From contig NZ_MYFO02000009.1 in assembly GCF_004514475.2 (NCBI RefSeq), positions 62,001-126,000 of the forward strand: 64,000 nt of DNA, read 5' to 3'. Positions 37,195 through 46,652 of the stretch are shown one piece after another (the first letter of the stretch is position 1; each line of letters begins with the position of its first letter). Source of the DNA: Paenibacillus athensensis (GTDB lineage Bacteria; Bacillota; Bacilli; Paenibacillales; NBRC-103111). Below the pieces are notes generated by a model. That model was not told the origin of the DNA and ran no database searches. It saw only the letters and a program-made list of their open reading frames with translations. The translations under genes and the position numbers were made by a program.

Positions 37195-40100
37195 TTACCT
37201 CCTTTGTAGTGGGATGCGAATGTCCAGCCGACAGCCCGCCGTTGGCGCGGTGCCTACGCTCAGGCTGCCCTGCCAGCTTTCGACCTGCCGTTTCATGGCG
37301 GATAAGCCGAAGCCAAGCCGCTCGGCCCGATACGGCTCGCCGTCGTTATCGAGCACGAACCCGATCTGCCCGTCCTGCTGCTTGAGCTGCAGCCGGAAGC
37401 GGCGGCAACGACCGTGGCGAATGCCGTTTGTCAGACCTTCCTGCAGAGCGTGCAGGAGCAGTTGCTCCAGCTCGGAGCGCAGCGGCTCGGTAAGCGGCTC
37501 CAGCTCATGCTCGATCGTGACGTCGGCGTAGCGCTCGGTGTCTTGAATCAGCTTGATCAACGCGGAAAAAAGATCGAGCTGCAGCTCCTGCTCGTGCAGG
37601 GTATGGACAGATTGGCGCATTTCGCGTAATCCTTGCCGGACGAGCCCGGCCACAAGCTGGAGCCTGTCGCGGGCGGCGTCCAAATTCTTGTCGAGCATAT
37701 GCAGGCCGGCTTCCATTTGCACAATCGAAGCGGTTAGCGTATGGCCGACCTGATCGTGGATGTCGCGGGCGATGCGATTACGTTCTTCGAGCACAGACAG
37801 CTCGGACATCGCTACGGCCGTTGCTTCCATCATGCGTTTAAGCTTGTCCGTGCGGACGGTCAGCTCGCGCTCCAGCGAGCGATTCCATTGCGCCAGCCGC
37901 AGGTGAAGATCAATGCGGGCCAGCAGCTCCTGCTTATCGGCGGGCTTCAGCAGATAATCGTTGGCACCCAGCTCGAACGCAGTCGTCAGGTCGGCAATCT
38001 GACTTTTGGCCGAGAGGAAGATCACCGGCAGCTCGCTGAAGCTGTGCGCGTTGCGGATCTGGCGGCATAGCTGGAAGCCGGAGATGTGCGGCATCATGAT
38101 GTCGAGCAGCACAATGTCCGGAGCGAAGCCGTTTTGCAGCCAGCGCAGCGCTTCCTGCGGCCGCGTTGTTTCGATGACGCGGTAGCGGCCGTGCAGGAAA
38201 TGAACGAGCACCTGCACGTTAATCGGGTCATCGTCGACGACCATGACCGTCGGCAGCTGCTCGTCGGCTGCGTCATGCGCTGCCGCAGGGGCGTCGGCCG
38301 GGCCGGCGTCTGGGCGCAGCGGCGCGTCGGCGGGCATCGTCGGCCAGCCGGGCGGCGCGCTCGCCCCAGGCGGCTGCGTGGCGCTGCCGCCTGGGGCGAG
38401 CGGGGGCTGGTCCGCCGCAATTGCGCCGCCCACCGCGTCCGCGCCCCGCGCCGCTGCCCCCGCGCCCTGCGCCCCCGCAACTGTGCCGCCCGCCCCCGCC
38501 CCCGCGCCCCGCGCCACCGCGCCCCGCGCCGCCGCCGCCGCGCCCCGCGCCGCCGCCGCCGCGCCCCGCGCCGCCGCCGCCGCGCCCCGCGCTACCGCGT
38601 CCGCGCCGTCCGCTGCCAGCCGTTCCACGGCCGGCAGCGTAAACGTAAACGCCGCGCCTTCTCCCGGCGCGGAGCTTACGCGAATCTCGCCGCCGTGGAG
38701 CTCGACGAGCTGCCGCGTGATCGTCAGCCCGATGCCGGTGCCGCCGTAGCGCTCCATCGTGCCGTCAAGCTGCTCGAATGAATCGAAGATCCGGCTTTGA
38801 TCCTCGGCTGCAATACCGATGCCGGTATCCACGACGCGGACAAGCACCTGCTTCTCCAGCCGCTGCGCCGACAGCTCAATCGAGCCTGCTTCGGTAAATT
38901 TGATCGCGTTGCCGAGCAAATTGTGGAAGATTTGCTGCACCCGATCCTCGTCGGCATAGACGAGCAGGCCGGCGGGAATGCGGTTGACGAGCAGCAGCCC
39001 TTTTTTGGCCGCAAGCGGTCCGAGCAGCAAGACGACCAGCTCCGCTGCTTGCGCCAGGTCTACGGCAACGGGCCGCAGCTGGAGGTCGTTATTTTTGATT
39101 TTAGCAAAATCAAGAATGTCGTTGACCAGATGAGACAACCGTTTGCCGCTGACGGTCATCAGCTGGAGCATTTGCGCGGCCGGAGCCGGCAAAGGTCCGT
39201 GTACGCCTTCGAGCAGCGATTCGCCCAGTCCAATCATGCCGACAAGCGGGGTGCGCAATTCGTGCGAGGTTTTGGCCAGAAACTCGTCCTTGAGCTTGTC
39301 CAGCGACAGCAGCCGTTCGGAGAGGCGTTCGGCCTGCGCGTACGTTTTGGCAAACTTCAGCGACAGAATGACCGATTGCAGAAAAATAACAACCAGCACG
39401 CCGTGCTGCAGCAGCGTGGGCGTTTCGATCAGGCTCAGCCGCTTGACGGTATCGTTGAGCGAGACCGTCAGCAGGACGAGAAAACCGACGATGAACAGCC
39501 ATGCGCCGTCCTGGCGGTCGCGCGTTGCCCGAAAGGCGGTGTAAATGCCGTAAAGGAGCAGGAAGGCCGTATATGCTTCAAAAATCGGCAGGCTGCGGTC
39601 GTACCACGAGATGTCGGCGAACACGGTCAACAGCGTCAGCCCGACGCTGAGCCAGCGCGAGACCTGCAGCACGCGGCGCGAGAAGTAGGCCGGAAACAGA
39701 TGATAGATGAAAGAAGCGATAAAATATAACGCTACATACACAGTCAAATAGGATAGCTTGCCAAACCAAACCCATGAGAAATCGGGATACAGGTCCAGCA
39801 AGAACCGCGAGTTGACCAGCAGCGTGCGCACGGCGATGCACAGACAGAAGCAGGCAAAGTAGAGCGGAGATACGTCCTTGCGCCGCAGCAGGTAGAGGAT
39901 CAGGTGATAGATCGTCATGATGACCAGCGCCCCGAAGACGAAGCTGTCCTGCATGACCTCGTTTTGCTTCATTTGCCGCAGCTGCTGCGTCGTGCCGAGC
40001 AGCAGGGCGTTGTTGATGCCGCCTCGCGGATAGCTGAAATTGGCGACCTGGATGACCAGCTCCAGACGCGGACCGGGATCGCCGAGATCGACAACGGCCG

Positions 40101-40590
40101 AAGGAGCGAAGCGGGGAACGGTTGAAGCCGCAGTCGTACCTGGTTGACCGATCGTGTACAGCCGCTTTCCGTTGACCCACAGCGCCGCAGAGGAATAAAT
40201 ATTGCGCAGCTTCAGGCTCAGCGGCTGATCCCCATTGTAGTTCGTCACCACAAGCCTGTAGGTTGCGAAGCCGAAATCGGGCAGCGGCTGTCCGTCCACG
40301 CGATATTTCCGCCAAAAGGAAGGAACGGCGAAAAGCCCCGTGCGTTCCGGCGCCGACGAGGCGAGAAAATCGCGGGGCTCCAGCAGCCGCCCCCAGATCA
40401 ACTCCCAGCCGTCGTCGAGCTCAAGGAGGCTGCCTGCTGCTGCATCCCAGCCGGACACATCCAGCGTTCCGTTGATGGGAGCCGGTGTCGCGGCGCTGGC
40501 CGCAGATGAACCGCTTTCCGTCAACAGGGCTGCAGACAGCATTGCACATATAAATAGAAACGTAATCCAACCGCCAGTCCGCTTCATCAT
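37195..40590 (-). CDS. Hybrid sensor histidine kinase with two kinase modules
   Basis: 1131 residues from ATG 40590 (MMKRTGG and signal peptide); a longer frame to 40626 overlaps the preceding gene. Order: signal peptide; extracellular 7TMR-DISM-type beta-rich sensor (about 30-205); seven membrane helices (about 210-400); HisKA with phospho-His in SHELRTP (about 444) and HATPase (NLLGNAIKFTE); a low-complexity Ala/Gly/Arg/Pro linker (about 650-780) with 21-bp DNA repeats; a receiver domain with Asp in IVLLDIMMPHISG; then a second kinase unit of the HisKA_3 type (RIARDIHDQVGHTL, about 935-950) and HATPase. The last unit is suited to the NarL-type regulator next door, so the protein joins two phosphotransfer chemistries. 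Ligand unknown. Confidence 0.9.
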   Translation of the reverse strand: MMKRTGGWITFLFICAMLSAALLTESGSSAASAATPAPINGTLDVSGWDAAAGSLLELDDGWELIWGRLLEPRDFLASSAPERTGLFAVPSFWRKYRVDGQPLPDFGFATYRLVVTNYNGDQPLSLKLRNIYSSAALWVNGKRLYTIGQPGTTAASTVPRFAPSAVVDLGDPGPRLELVIQVANFSYPRGGINNALLLGTTQQLRQMKQNEVMQDSFVFGALVIMTIYHLILYLLRRKDVSPLYFACFCLCIAVRTLLVNSRFLLDLYPDFSWVWFGKLSYLTVYVALYFIASFIYHLFPAYFSRRVLQVSRWLSVGLTLLTVFADISWYDRSLPIFEAYTAFLLLYGIYTAFRATRDRQDGAWLFIVGFLVLLTVSLNDTVKRLSLIETPTLLQHGVLVVIFLQSVILSLKFAKTYAQAERLSERLLSLDKLKDEFLAKTSHELRTPLVGMIGLGESLLEGVHGPLPAPAAQMLQLMTVSGKRLSHLVNDILDFAKIKNNDLQLRPVAVDLAQAAELVVLLLGPLAAKKGLLLVNRIPAGLLVYADEDRVQQIFHNLLGNAIKFTEAGSIELSAQRLEKQVLVRVVDTGIGIAAEDQSRIFDSFEQLDGTMERYGGTGIGLTITRQLVELHGGEIRVSSAPGEGAAFTFTLPAVERLAADGADAVARGAAAAARGAAAAARGAAAAARGAVARGAGAGAGGTVAGAQGAGAAARGADAVGGAIAADQPPLAPGGSATQPPGASAPPGWPTMPADAPLRPDAGPADAPAAAHDAADEQLPTVMVVDDDPINVQVLVHFLHGRYRVIETTRPQEALRWLQNGFAPDIVLLDIMMPHISGFQLCRQIRNAHSFSELPVIFLSAKSQIADLTTAFELGANDYLLKPADKQELLARIDLHLRLAQWNRSLERELTVRTDKLKRMMEATAVAMSELSVLEERNRIARDIHDQVGHTLTASIVQMEAGLHMLDKNLDAARDRLQLVAGLVRQGLREMRQSVHTLHEQELQLDLFSALIKLIQDTERYADVTIEHELEPLTEPLRSELEQLLLHALQEGLTNGIRHGRCRRFRLQLKQQDGQIGFVLDNDGEPYRAERLGFGLSAMKRQVESWQGSLSVGTAPTAGCRLDIRIPLQRR

Positions 40591-40604
40591 GGGCGTCCGG
40601 ACGA

Positions 40605-41219
40605 TCAGGGCTTGATGAAGCAGCATTCGCCCAGAGACGCCCCGCTGATCAGCTTGACGCTGCCGGCCGGCGTGAAATCCTTGGGCTCATAGTCGTTGGG
40701 CGGCCTGTCTTCGCTGAGCAGTCCCATCTGGATATAGGTGGCGGCCAGCAGCTTGCTGCAAAAGAAATCCTTGTACGAGGTCTTGATCCCGACCTTGCCG
40801 GCAAGCACCTCGGCGTACATGCGGGCCGTTCCCGGAAATTCAGCTTCATATACTTCTCTGAAAAAAGCGTTCATCGCCTCCAGCATGGCCGGCGTGCGCT
40901 CAACCTGCAGCTTGCGGATCCCGAACAACGTGTCCGTATCATTCGAGACATCGGTGGAAATCCGGTCGATCAACCGGACCAACTGTGGCCCCGGGGCCGT
41001 ATCGTGAAATCGAACGTCCTGTAAATTGTCGGCAGAGGTCGATTCCCAGATCAGAATTTCTTCGGCGTCCAATCGCACGACCATAGCGACATGCGACCAT
41101 TCGCAATCCTCCAGCTTTTCGATCCGTTCGCTGCCCGTCACAATGCCGTGGCAAAACAGCAGATCGCCCGTTTGCAGTTCCCCCGCAATTTGTTCGTAGG
41201 TATAGCTCGGAATAGCCAT
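40605..41219 (-). CDS. YiiX/NlpC-type permuted papain-like cysteine peptidase
   Basis: 204 residues. Circularly permuted NlpC/P60-like fold: N-terminal GDLLFCHG, the catalytic His in WSHVAMVVR (about residue 45), and the catalytic Cys in DFFCSKLLAATYIQ (about residue 158). No signal peptide, so probably cytoplasmic or not classically exported. The start is ATG 41219 behind GGGAGGG. It lies directly upstream of the histidine kinase in the same direction. The substrate is unknown; relatives act on peptidoglycan or acyl/isopeptide bonds. Confidence 0.8.
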   Translation of the reverse strand: MAIPSYTYEQIAGELQTGDLLFCHGIVTGSERIEKLEDCEWSHVAMVVRLDAEEILIWESTSADNLQDVRFHDTAPGPQLVRLIDRISTDVSNDTDTLFGIRKLQVERTPAMLEAMNAFFREVYEAEFPGTARMYAEVLAGKVGIKTSYKDFFCSKLLAATYIQMGLLSEDRPPNDYEPKDFTPAGSVKLISGASLGECCFIKP

Positions 41220-41509
41220 CGTCAACCCTCCCAGGAATAAGCGAAGCTGATCATTTGTCTAGTAAAACTATCAAAATATTGCTACTTTTCTAATACTGTA
41301 CGAATCTAAAATATTTGTCAAGAACCGCAGAATTAGCGGGAAAATGGCTGATTTTTGCAGATAAACCTCAACATTCTGGCTGTTTTTGCGCCGATGGCCC
41401 GCGCACTCTAGCTTAATCCGGTTTGTGGTAGTATACTTTTTGAAGAAGATTTTGGTTATAATATTGGTTATAATGAAGAGTAACTAAACAAAGTGGAGGA
41501 ATCATTACA
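41220..41509. other. Divergent promoter region between peptidase and PurM-like genes
   Basis: AT-rich, no gene. Toward the right, two TATAAT boxes occur in a direct repeat TTGGTTATAAT (41457-41462 and 41469-41474) without a clear -35 box. Toward the left, TTGACA (41321-41316) is a possible -35 with a poor -10. Confidence 0.45.
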
Positions 41510-42547
41510 ATGACAAAAGAGCTTTCCTACGAATCGTCCGGGGTGAATATCGATGTGGCCGACGCCGCGAAGCGGGAAATGGCGGGCAGCATGGAAACTT
41601 CGGATACGCGTGTTTTAAATAGACCGGGCGCGTTTGCGTCACTGTTTGAAGCGAAATTCGAGGGCGTTGAGAATCCGGTGCTGGTGCTCAAGGCCGAGGA
41701 GCCGGGCTCCAAGCAGCTGCTGGCGTTCCAGCATGACAAAGTCGAGGGCGTCTGCTACGACCTGATTAACCATCTGGTGAACGACATTATCGTGATGGGC
41801 GCGAAGCCGGAAGTGGTGCTGGACATTATTTTGTGCGGCAAAATGGAAAAGGATATCGTCGTGCGCATTGTGGACGCGATCTCCAAAGCGTGCCGCGCTC
41901 AGGATTGCCAGCTGATCGGCGGCGAAACGTCCGAGCAGCCGAAGGTGCTGCCGGCCGGCGGTTATATGTTGAACGCCAGCGTGCTCGGCGTGGTCGACAA
42001 ATCGAAGATCATCGACGGTTCTGCGATCAAGAAGGGCGACGTGGTGCTGTCGATCGCCTCCAACGGTCTGCATACGAACGGCTACTCGCTGGTCCGCAAA
42101 CTGATGGAGGAGCGTCCGGAGATTTTGAACGAAACTGTGGATGGCGATTCGTTCATCGACGCGATCCTGCGTCCGCACCAATGTTATTATCAGCCGCTGA
42201 AGGAGCTGTTCCCGACCGGCAAGATTCACGGCTTGGCCCACATTACTGGAGGCGGCGTCGAGGGCAACCTCAACCGCATCCTGCCGGAAGGGCTTTCGGC
42301 AGCCGTCGATTTGAGCCAAATCGAAGTGCTTGAGCTGTTCAAGCTGATCAAGCGCTACGGCGGCGTGAACGACAAAGACATGATGCGCACATTTAACATG
42401 GGCGTAGGCATCGCGCTCGTGGCCGACCCGGCCGATATTCCGGCGATTTCCGCTCATCTGACGGCCAACGGCTGCGCAGTGAACCCGATCGGCCAAATCG
42501 TCGACGGCGACCAGACGGTAACGTTTACCGGCGAGCTGCGTTACTAG
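41510..42547 (+). CDS. PurM-like (AIR synthase family) protein, divergent
   Basis: 345 residues behind GTGGAGG. It shows the two-domain PurM fold: N-terminal SSGVNIDVADAAKREM, the nucleotide-site block IGGETSEQP, the C-terminal GLHTNGYSLVRKL, THITGGGVEGNLNR-like AHITGGGVEGNLNR and NMGVGIALV. However, the DGVGTK motif of real PurM is replaced (EEPGSKQLLAFQHD), and the gene stands alone outside a pur operon. It may be a paralogue with changed activity rather than the purine enzyme phosphoribosylformylglycinamidine cyclo-ligase. Confidence 0.82.
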   Translation: MTKELSYESSGVNIDVADAAKREMAGSMETSDTRVLNRPGAFASLFEAKFEGVENPVLVLKAEEPGSKQLLAFQHDKVEGVCYDLINHLVNDIIVMGAKPEVVLDIILCGKMEKDIVVRIVDAISKACRAQDCQLIGGETSEQPKVLPAGGYMLNASVLGVVDKSKIIDGSAIKKGDVVLSIASNGLHTNGYSLVRKLMEERPEILNETVDGDSFIDAILRPHQCYYQPLKELFPTGKIHGLAHITGGGVEGNLNRILPEGLSAAVDLSQIEVLELFKLIKRYGGVNDKDMMRTFNMGVGIALVADPADIPAISAHLTANGCAVNPIGQIVDGDQTVTFTGELRY

Positions 42548-42607
42548 GCGAGTCGACACTGGCGGCAACGCGGGGAACGGACCCGCGCCGCTGCTCATCA
42601 GAACCTC

Positions 42608-42658
42608 AAAAAAACCTGCTTTGACCCGCGCAGCCGCGGTGATCAAAGCAGGTTTTTT
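42608..42658. terminator. Bidirectional terminator between the PurM-like and GGDEF-EAL genes
   Basis: A-run plus ACCTGCTTTGA pairs with TCAAAGCAGGT plus T-run across an 18-nt loop. It serves both convergent genes. Confidence 0.9.
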
Positions 42659-42672
42659 CGGTTCGGGCGGGC

Positions 42673-45600
42673 TCAGGCTTCCGCCGCCGACGCTTCGCCG
42701 TCAGCCAACGGCTCGGCCAAATATTGGTGATAAAAGCTCGTAAATTGCTCCGACGGCATCGGCTTGCCGATATAGTAGCCTTGAATAAAGTCGCAATCCA
42801 AGCTGCGCAGATTGTCGAGCTGCTGATGAATCTCCACGCCCTCTGCCGTTACAGACAGGCCGAGGCTGTGCGACATCGCAATAATCGCTTTGACGATCGC
42901 GGCGTTCTCGTCGTCTTCGGTCATATCGCGGATGAACGACTTGTCGATTTTGACCGTATGAACGGGCAGCCGTTTGAGCACGCCAAGCGAGGAATAGCCG
43001 GTGCCGAAGTCGTCAATGGCGATATGGATGCCCATTTCGACCAGCTCGCTGAGCATTTGCACGCTGCGCTCGATGTTGCGGATGGCCGTCGTTTCGGTAA
43101 TTTCCAGGCATAGATGGGCCGGAGCGACGCCGGTCTCGGCCAGCACCTCCTTGACCATTTGCACGAAATTGTCCATATGGAACTGCTGGGCGGAAATATT
43201 TACGGAAATAATCATCGGCGGCAATCCGCTGCCGAGCCATTCCTTGACCTGCAGGCAGGCCTGGCGCAGCACCCACGTTCCAATTGGCACAATCAGCCCC
43301 ATCTCCTCGGCCAGCGGGATGAAATCCATCGGCGGAATCATGCCCTTGTCCGGCGAATGCCAGCGGATCAGCGCTTCAATGCCGAAAAACCGTCCCGTGC
43401 GCAAGTCAATTTGCGGCTGGTAGTGCAGCGAAAATTCGCCGCGTTCAATCGCTTTACGCAAGCTGTTCTCCAGCTCAAACCGCTGAAGCGCTTTGGAGCT
43501 GAGATCGGGCGTGTAGATTTCCACCTGACCGCGGCCGTTTTCCTTGGCAGTATACATCGCGATATCGGCGTATTTGATCAGCGAATCGGCGTTTGTTGCA
43601 TGGTCTGGATACAAGCTGACGCCGATGCTGCCGGAAATGCGAATCTCCTGGTCTTCGAGCAGGAAGGGTGCGTTCAGGTTGGTAAGGATGCGTTCGGTAA
43701 TTTTGCTCATTTCCCGCAGGTCGTGCAGATGAGTCAGCAAAATGATGAACTCGTCCCCGCCAAGCCGGGCGATCGTGTCGCATTCGCGCACGCTGATATT
43801 GAGCTTTTGCGCCACATGCTGCAGCAGCTTGTCGCCGGCTTGATGGCCCAGTGTATCGTTGATGTTCTTGAACCGATCGAGGTCAATCAGCAGGACAGCC
43901 AGCTTGAATTTGTAGCGGTTGGACTGCGACATGCACAGATCGAGCCGCTTGTGAAACAGCAGCCGGTTCGGCAGACCTGTCAAGGCGTCGTGGTAGGCGA
44001 GCTGCGTGATTTTCTGCTCGTCTTCCTTTTTGGCGGTAATGTCCGTGACAGACCCGATCATGCGGATCGGCTTGCCCGAATCGTCGCGAACCGCGTCGCC
44101 GGCGAGGAACAGCCACTTGATTTGCCCGTCGGCGACCAGAAAGCGCAGCTCGATATGAAACGGAACGTTGGATTTGTAATGCGCCTCCAGCGCTTGCACG
44201 AACAGCGGGTAGTCGTCTTCGTGAATCATCGATAGCAGCACGTTGGGATTGGAGGTGTCGGGTATCGGCAGATCGCCGAAAATGCTGCGCACCCGCGAAT
44301 TCCATTCCACCTTATTGCTGACCAGATCCCAGTCCCAAATGCCGTCGTTGGTCGTACGCGAGACGATTTCCAATTGCTCGGCGATGGTGCGGATGCGATT
44401 GAACAGCGATTCCCGTTCCAGCGCTGCGGACAGAATCGTATAGCTATGCCGGGCGATATCGCCGGAAAACAAGCGATTCAGCCGGTTTTTAGGGCCGACG
44501 AGCGCCAGAAAGCCCCATTCGTGTTCCTCCGAAATAACCGGATGCAAAATAATATGATCCGCGCCTCCGTCCAGGGTGGAGGCTGGCAAATAATCGATCG
44601 GCGGGAACGACTCCAGCCGGCAGCGCGCGCCAATGGGCGGCGTCGGGTCCTGATGCTGGCTGAACGTCTGATGAATAATCAGATGACGGCCCCCGCCGTC
44701 CTCGTCGTCCTCCCACAGCGCCAGACAGCCCCAATGGCATTCGTTCCAGAACAAATTCGCGAAGTCGATTTTTTCGCCGGAGGTGGCCTGAACCAGTCCT
44801 TGTACAAGCATGTAGTTGTTAATCGACATGCGGTTGAGCGACGCCTGATGCTCCAGCAGCTTTTTCTTCAGGGAGCTGTAATCCTCCTGCGGAAACAGGT
44901 CCGGCGCATGGTCGCAGCCGCACGAAGCGCGTACGATCAGCTCGGCGGGCAGGCGAATCAACGAGTTGGCGTGCACATGGCCGTCGAGCATGCGAAAAAG
45001 CAGCTCCATCGCCGTCCGCGACAGCTCCGGGAACGATTGGCGCACCGTGGTGAGCGGGATGCTGTGCGTGGCGGCTTGGTCCATATCGTCGAAGCCGACG
45101 ACGGCCAGATCGCCCGGCAAGCGCCAGCCTTGCGCTTCAACCGCATCCATAAAGCCGATGGCGTTCATATCCGTTCCGGCAGCCAGTGCGGTGAACGCAA
45201 CTCTGCGCTTGAGCAGCTCGCGGGCGGCCCACTCGCCGCCTTCGATGCCGTTGTCCGTCAGCTCCACGATCAACTCCTCGCGCAGTGGCAGTCCGCGCTC
45301 AGTCAAAGCGTCGCGATAGCCGGCGAACCGTTCGCGCAGCTCGTACTGGCCCAGCCAGCCGATGAAGGCGATCTCGCGGTGCCCGTGGTCGATTAGATGC
45401 AAGACGGCGCTTTTCATCCCGCCGTAATTATCGATCATAACCGAATGGCACGGGATGCTTTCCAAGTGATAACCAAGCGATATGACCGGCTTGCCGGTTT
45501 GGCCCAGCACCTGGAGCACCTCTTTCGTGGCGCATTCCAGAATCAGAATCCACGCATCAACGTGGTCCATCGCGACCGGATAGGTCATTGTGTAGTCGAG

Positions 45601-45741
45601 CCGATGCTCAATGACTGTCTGCAACGCGAACATTTGCGCGCCGTGTTCTTGAATGACCGTGTGTACGGTCTCGACGATTTTGCCGAAGTACTCCCCGTCC
45701 AAATAGGGAGCCATTACCCCGATGCGATATGGTTTGCTCAT
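42673..45741 (-). CDS. LacI-type sensor fused to PAS-GGDEF-EAL (c-di-GMP enzyme)
   Basis: 1022 residues, cytoplasmic (no signal or membrane segment). Residues 1-280 are a LacI/GalR-type ligand-binding domain that begins RIGVMAPYLDGEYFGK and lacks a helix-turn-helix. A GAF-like segment (about 300-460) and a PAS domain with PAC motif (about 470-595) follow. Next come GGDEF with intact RLGGDEF (about residue 660) and EAL with intact EALIRWH (about 788), ITETTAI and DDFGTGYSS. Both catalytic sites look complete, so it may make and break c-di-GMP, switched by a sugar-like ligand. Start ATG 45741 behind AGTAGGG; monocistronic. Confidence 0.9.
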   Translation of the reverse strand: MSKPYRIGVMAPYLDGEYFGKIVETVHTVIQEHGAQMFALQTVIEHRLDYTMTYPVAMDHVDAWILILECATKEVLQVLGQTGKPVISLGYHLESIPCHSVMIDNYGGMKSAVLHLIDHGHREIAFIGWLGQYELRERFAGYRDALTERGLPLREELIVELTDNGIEGGEWAARELLKRRVAFTALAAGTDMNAIGFMDAVEAQGWRLPGDLAVVGFDDMDQAATHSIPLTTVRQSFPELSRTAMELLFRMLDGHVHANSLIRLPAELIVRASCGCDHAPDLFPQEDYSSLKKKLLEHQASLNRMSINNYMLVQGLVQATSGEKIDFANLFWNECHWGCLALWEDDEDGGGRHLIIHQTFSQHQDPTPPIGARCRLESFPPIDYLPASTLDGGADHIILHPVISEEHEWGFLALVGPKNRLNRLFSGDIARHSYTILSAALERESLFNRIRTIAEQLEIVSRTTNDGIWDWDLVSNKVEWNSRVRSIFGDLPIPDTSNPNVLLSMIHEDDYPLFVQALEAHYKSNVPFHIELRFLVADGQIKWLFLAGDAVRDDSGKPIRMIGSVTDITAKKEDEQKITQLAYHDALTGLPNRLLFHKRLDLCMSQSNRYKFKLAVLLIDLDRFKNINDTLGHQAGDKLLQHVAQKLNISVRECDTIARLGGDEFIILLTHLHDLREMSKITERILTNLNAPFLLEDQEIRISGSIGVSLYPDHATNADSLIKYADIAMYTAKENGRGQVEIYTPDLSSKALQRFELENSLRKAIERGEFSLHYQPQIDLRTGRFFGIEALIRWHSPDKGMIPPMDFIPLAEEMGLIVPIGTWVLRQACLQVKEWLGSGLPPMIISVNISAQQFHMDNFVQMVKEVLAETGVAPAHLCLEITETTAIRNIERSVQMLSELVEMGIHIAIDDFGTGYSSLGVLKRLPVHTVKIDKSFIRDMTEDDENAAIVKAIIAMSHSLGLSVTAEGVEIHQQLDNLRSLDCDFIQGYYIGKPMPSEQFTSFYHQYLAEPLADGEASAAEA

Positions 45742-45855
45742 GGCTCAATCCCTACTTTCCTGATTGCATGCTCCCGATGCTCTGATAATAAAAGATTCCA
45801 TAAGCGGAGAAGAGAATCCTCCTTTGTTGAAGCTGCGGGCAAGCCAATATCAGGA

Positions 45856-45884
45856 AAGCCCCCGACGAACGCCCGAGGGGGCGA
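45856..45884 (-). terminator. Terminator of the GNAT gene
   Basis: On the minus strand GCCCCC pairs with GGGGGC and TTTCC follows. It is the only hairpin between the GNAT stop and the sensor gene. Confidence 0.5.
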
Positions 45885-45916
45885 CAGCGGAGGCTTGAAG
45901 GAGGCGGGTCACGCCT

Positions 45917-46378
45917 CTATTGCAAGGGCTTCTCGTAAATCAGCACGTCGAAGCCGTCGATTTGCGCTGGCCCCTTGGGGGCGTAGCCGTTATTTTGAAA
46001 TAATTTTTGTGCGCCGTACTGGTTGACCAACGTGTCGAGGTACAGCTGGCGGATGCCCAGCTCGCGGGCCCGTTCCTCCAGCCGCGACAAAATCATTTGC
46101 CCGTAGCCCAGCTTCTGATAATCGGGGTGAACGCGCAGGCGCTTGATTTCGGCACGGCCATCGCCGAGCAGCTTCAGCCCACCTATGGCAAACACGGTGC
46201 CGTTCTCGCCTGTGCCGACGAGAAATTCGCCGCCCGGCTTCAAATACTCCTCGTCGATGTTCAGAATGTCGTGGTAGTGCTTGTGCGTCGGCTCCACGCC
46301 GGCTTCGGCAATGACGAGCAAATGCACGCGCCACACATCGTCATGGTCTACGGTTGAATATCGGCGGATATGAATCAT
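45917..46378 (-). CDS. GNAT-family N-acetyltransferase
   Basis: 153 residues. The acetyl-CoA-binding block is VHPDYQKLGYGQMILSRLEE (about residues 81-100, with the Q/RxxGxG/A pattern), followed by LYLDTLVNQYGAQKLFQNNG and the end IYEKPL. The start is ATG 46378 behind GGGGGA; the frame's TTG two codons earlier is less likely. The acceptor substrate cannot be told from sequence. It stands alone between a c-di-GMP sensor and an AraC regulator. Confidence 0.88.
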   Translation of the reverse strand: MIHIRRYSTVDHDDVWRVHLLVIAEAGVEPTHKHYHDILNIDEEYLKPGGEFLVGTGENGTVFAIGGLKLLGDGRAEIKRLRVHPDYQKLGYGQMILSRLEERARELGIRQLYLDTLVNQYGAQKLFQNNGYAPKGPAQIDGFDVLIYEKPLQ

Positions 46379-46512
46379 GAGCAATTCCCCCTAAACGTAA
46401 AATGGATGATGCCAGATTCTCGCTGAAAAGATAGCTATAAATGTAATATAACCTAACATTTATCGATCATCAAATAACTTTTTCTTATAGAATAAGCGGA
46501 AAATGTATATAA

Positions 46513-46529
46513 ATATCGTATTACGATAT
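46513..46529. promoter_or_regulatory. Perfect 17-bp palindrome, possible operator
   Basis: ATATCGTA T TACGATAT is a perfect palindrome in an AT-rich background, about 135 bp upstream of the GNAT gene. The binding protein is unknown. Confidence 0.4.
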
Positions 46530-46574
46530 AAAATTAGTGAATTTAATGTAATAATACATGACATAAATAAACGA

Positions 46575-46612
46575 AAAACACGCAAGCCCGATGTAATCCG
46601 GTGCTTGCGTGC
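46575..46612 (-). terminator. Terminator of the AraC gene
   Basis: ACGCAAGC and GCTTGCGT pair across 15 nt, and on the minus strand a TTTTT run follows. Confidence 0.8.
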
Positions 46613-46652
46613 TTGAAAGCCGTTGCTTCGGAAGAAGCGGCTTGTCCGTCCG

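Larger units (their letters stand above)
46379..46652. other. AT-rich intergenic region with palindrome
   Basis: No gene. It contains the 17-bp palindrome at 46513-46529 and, at the right end, the terminator of the AraC gene. Confidence 0.5.

Noticed and set aside
38086-38781. Plus-strand Arg/Pro/Ala-rich frames near 38.4 kb
   Set aside because: They are shadows of the low-complexity linker of the hybrid kinase.
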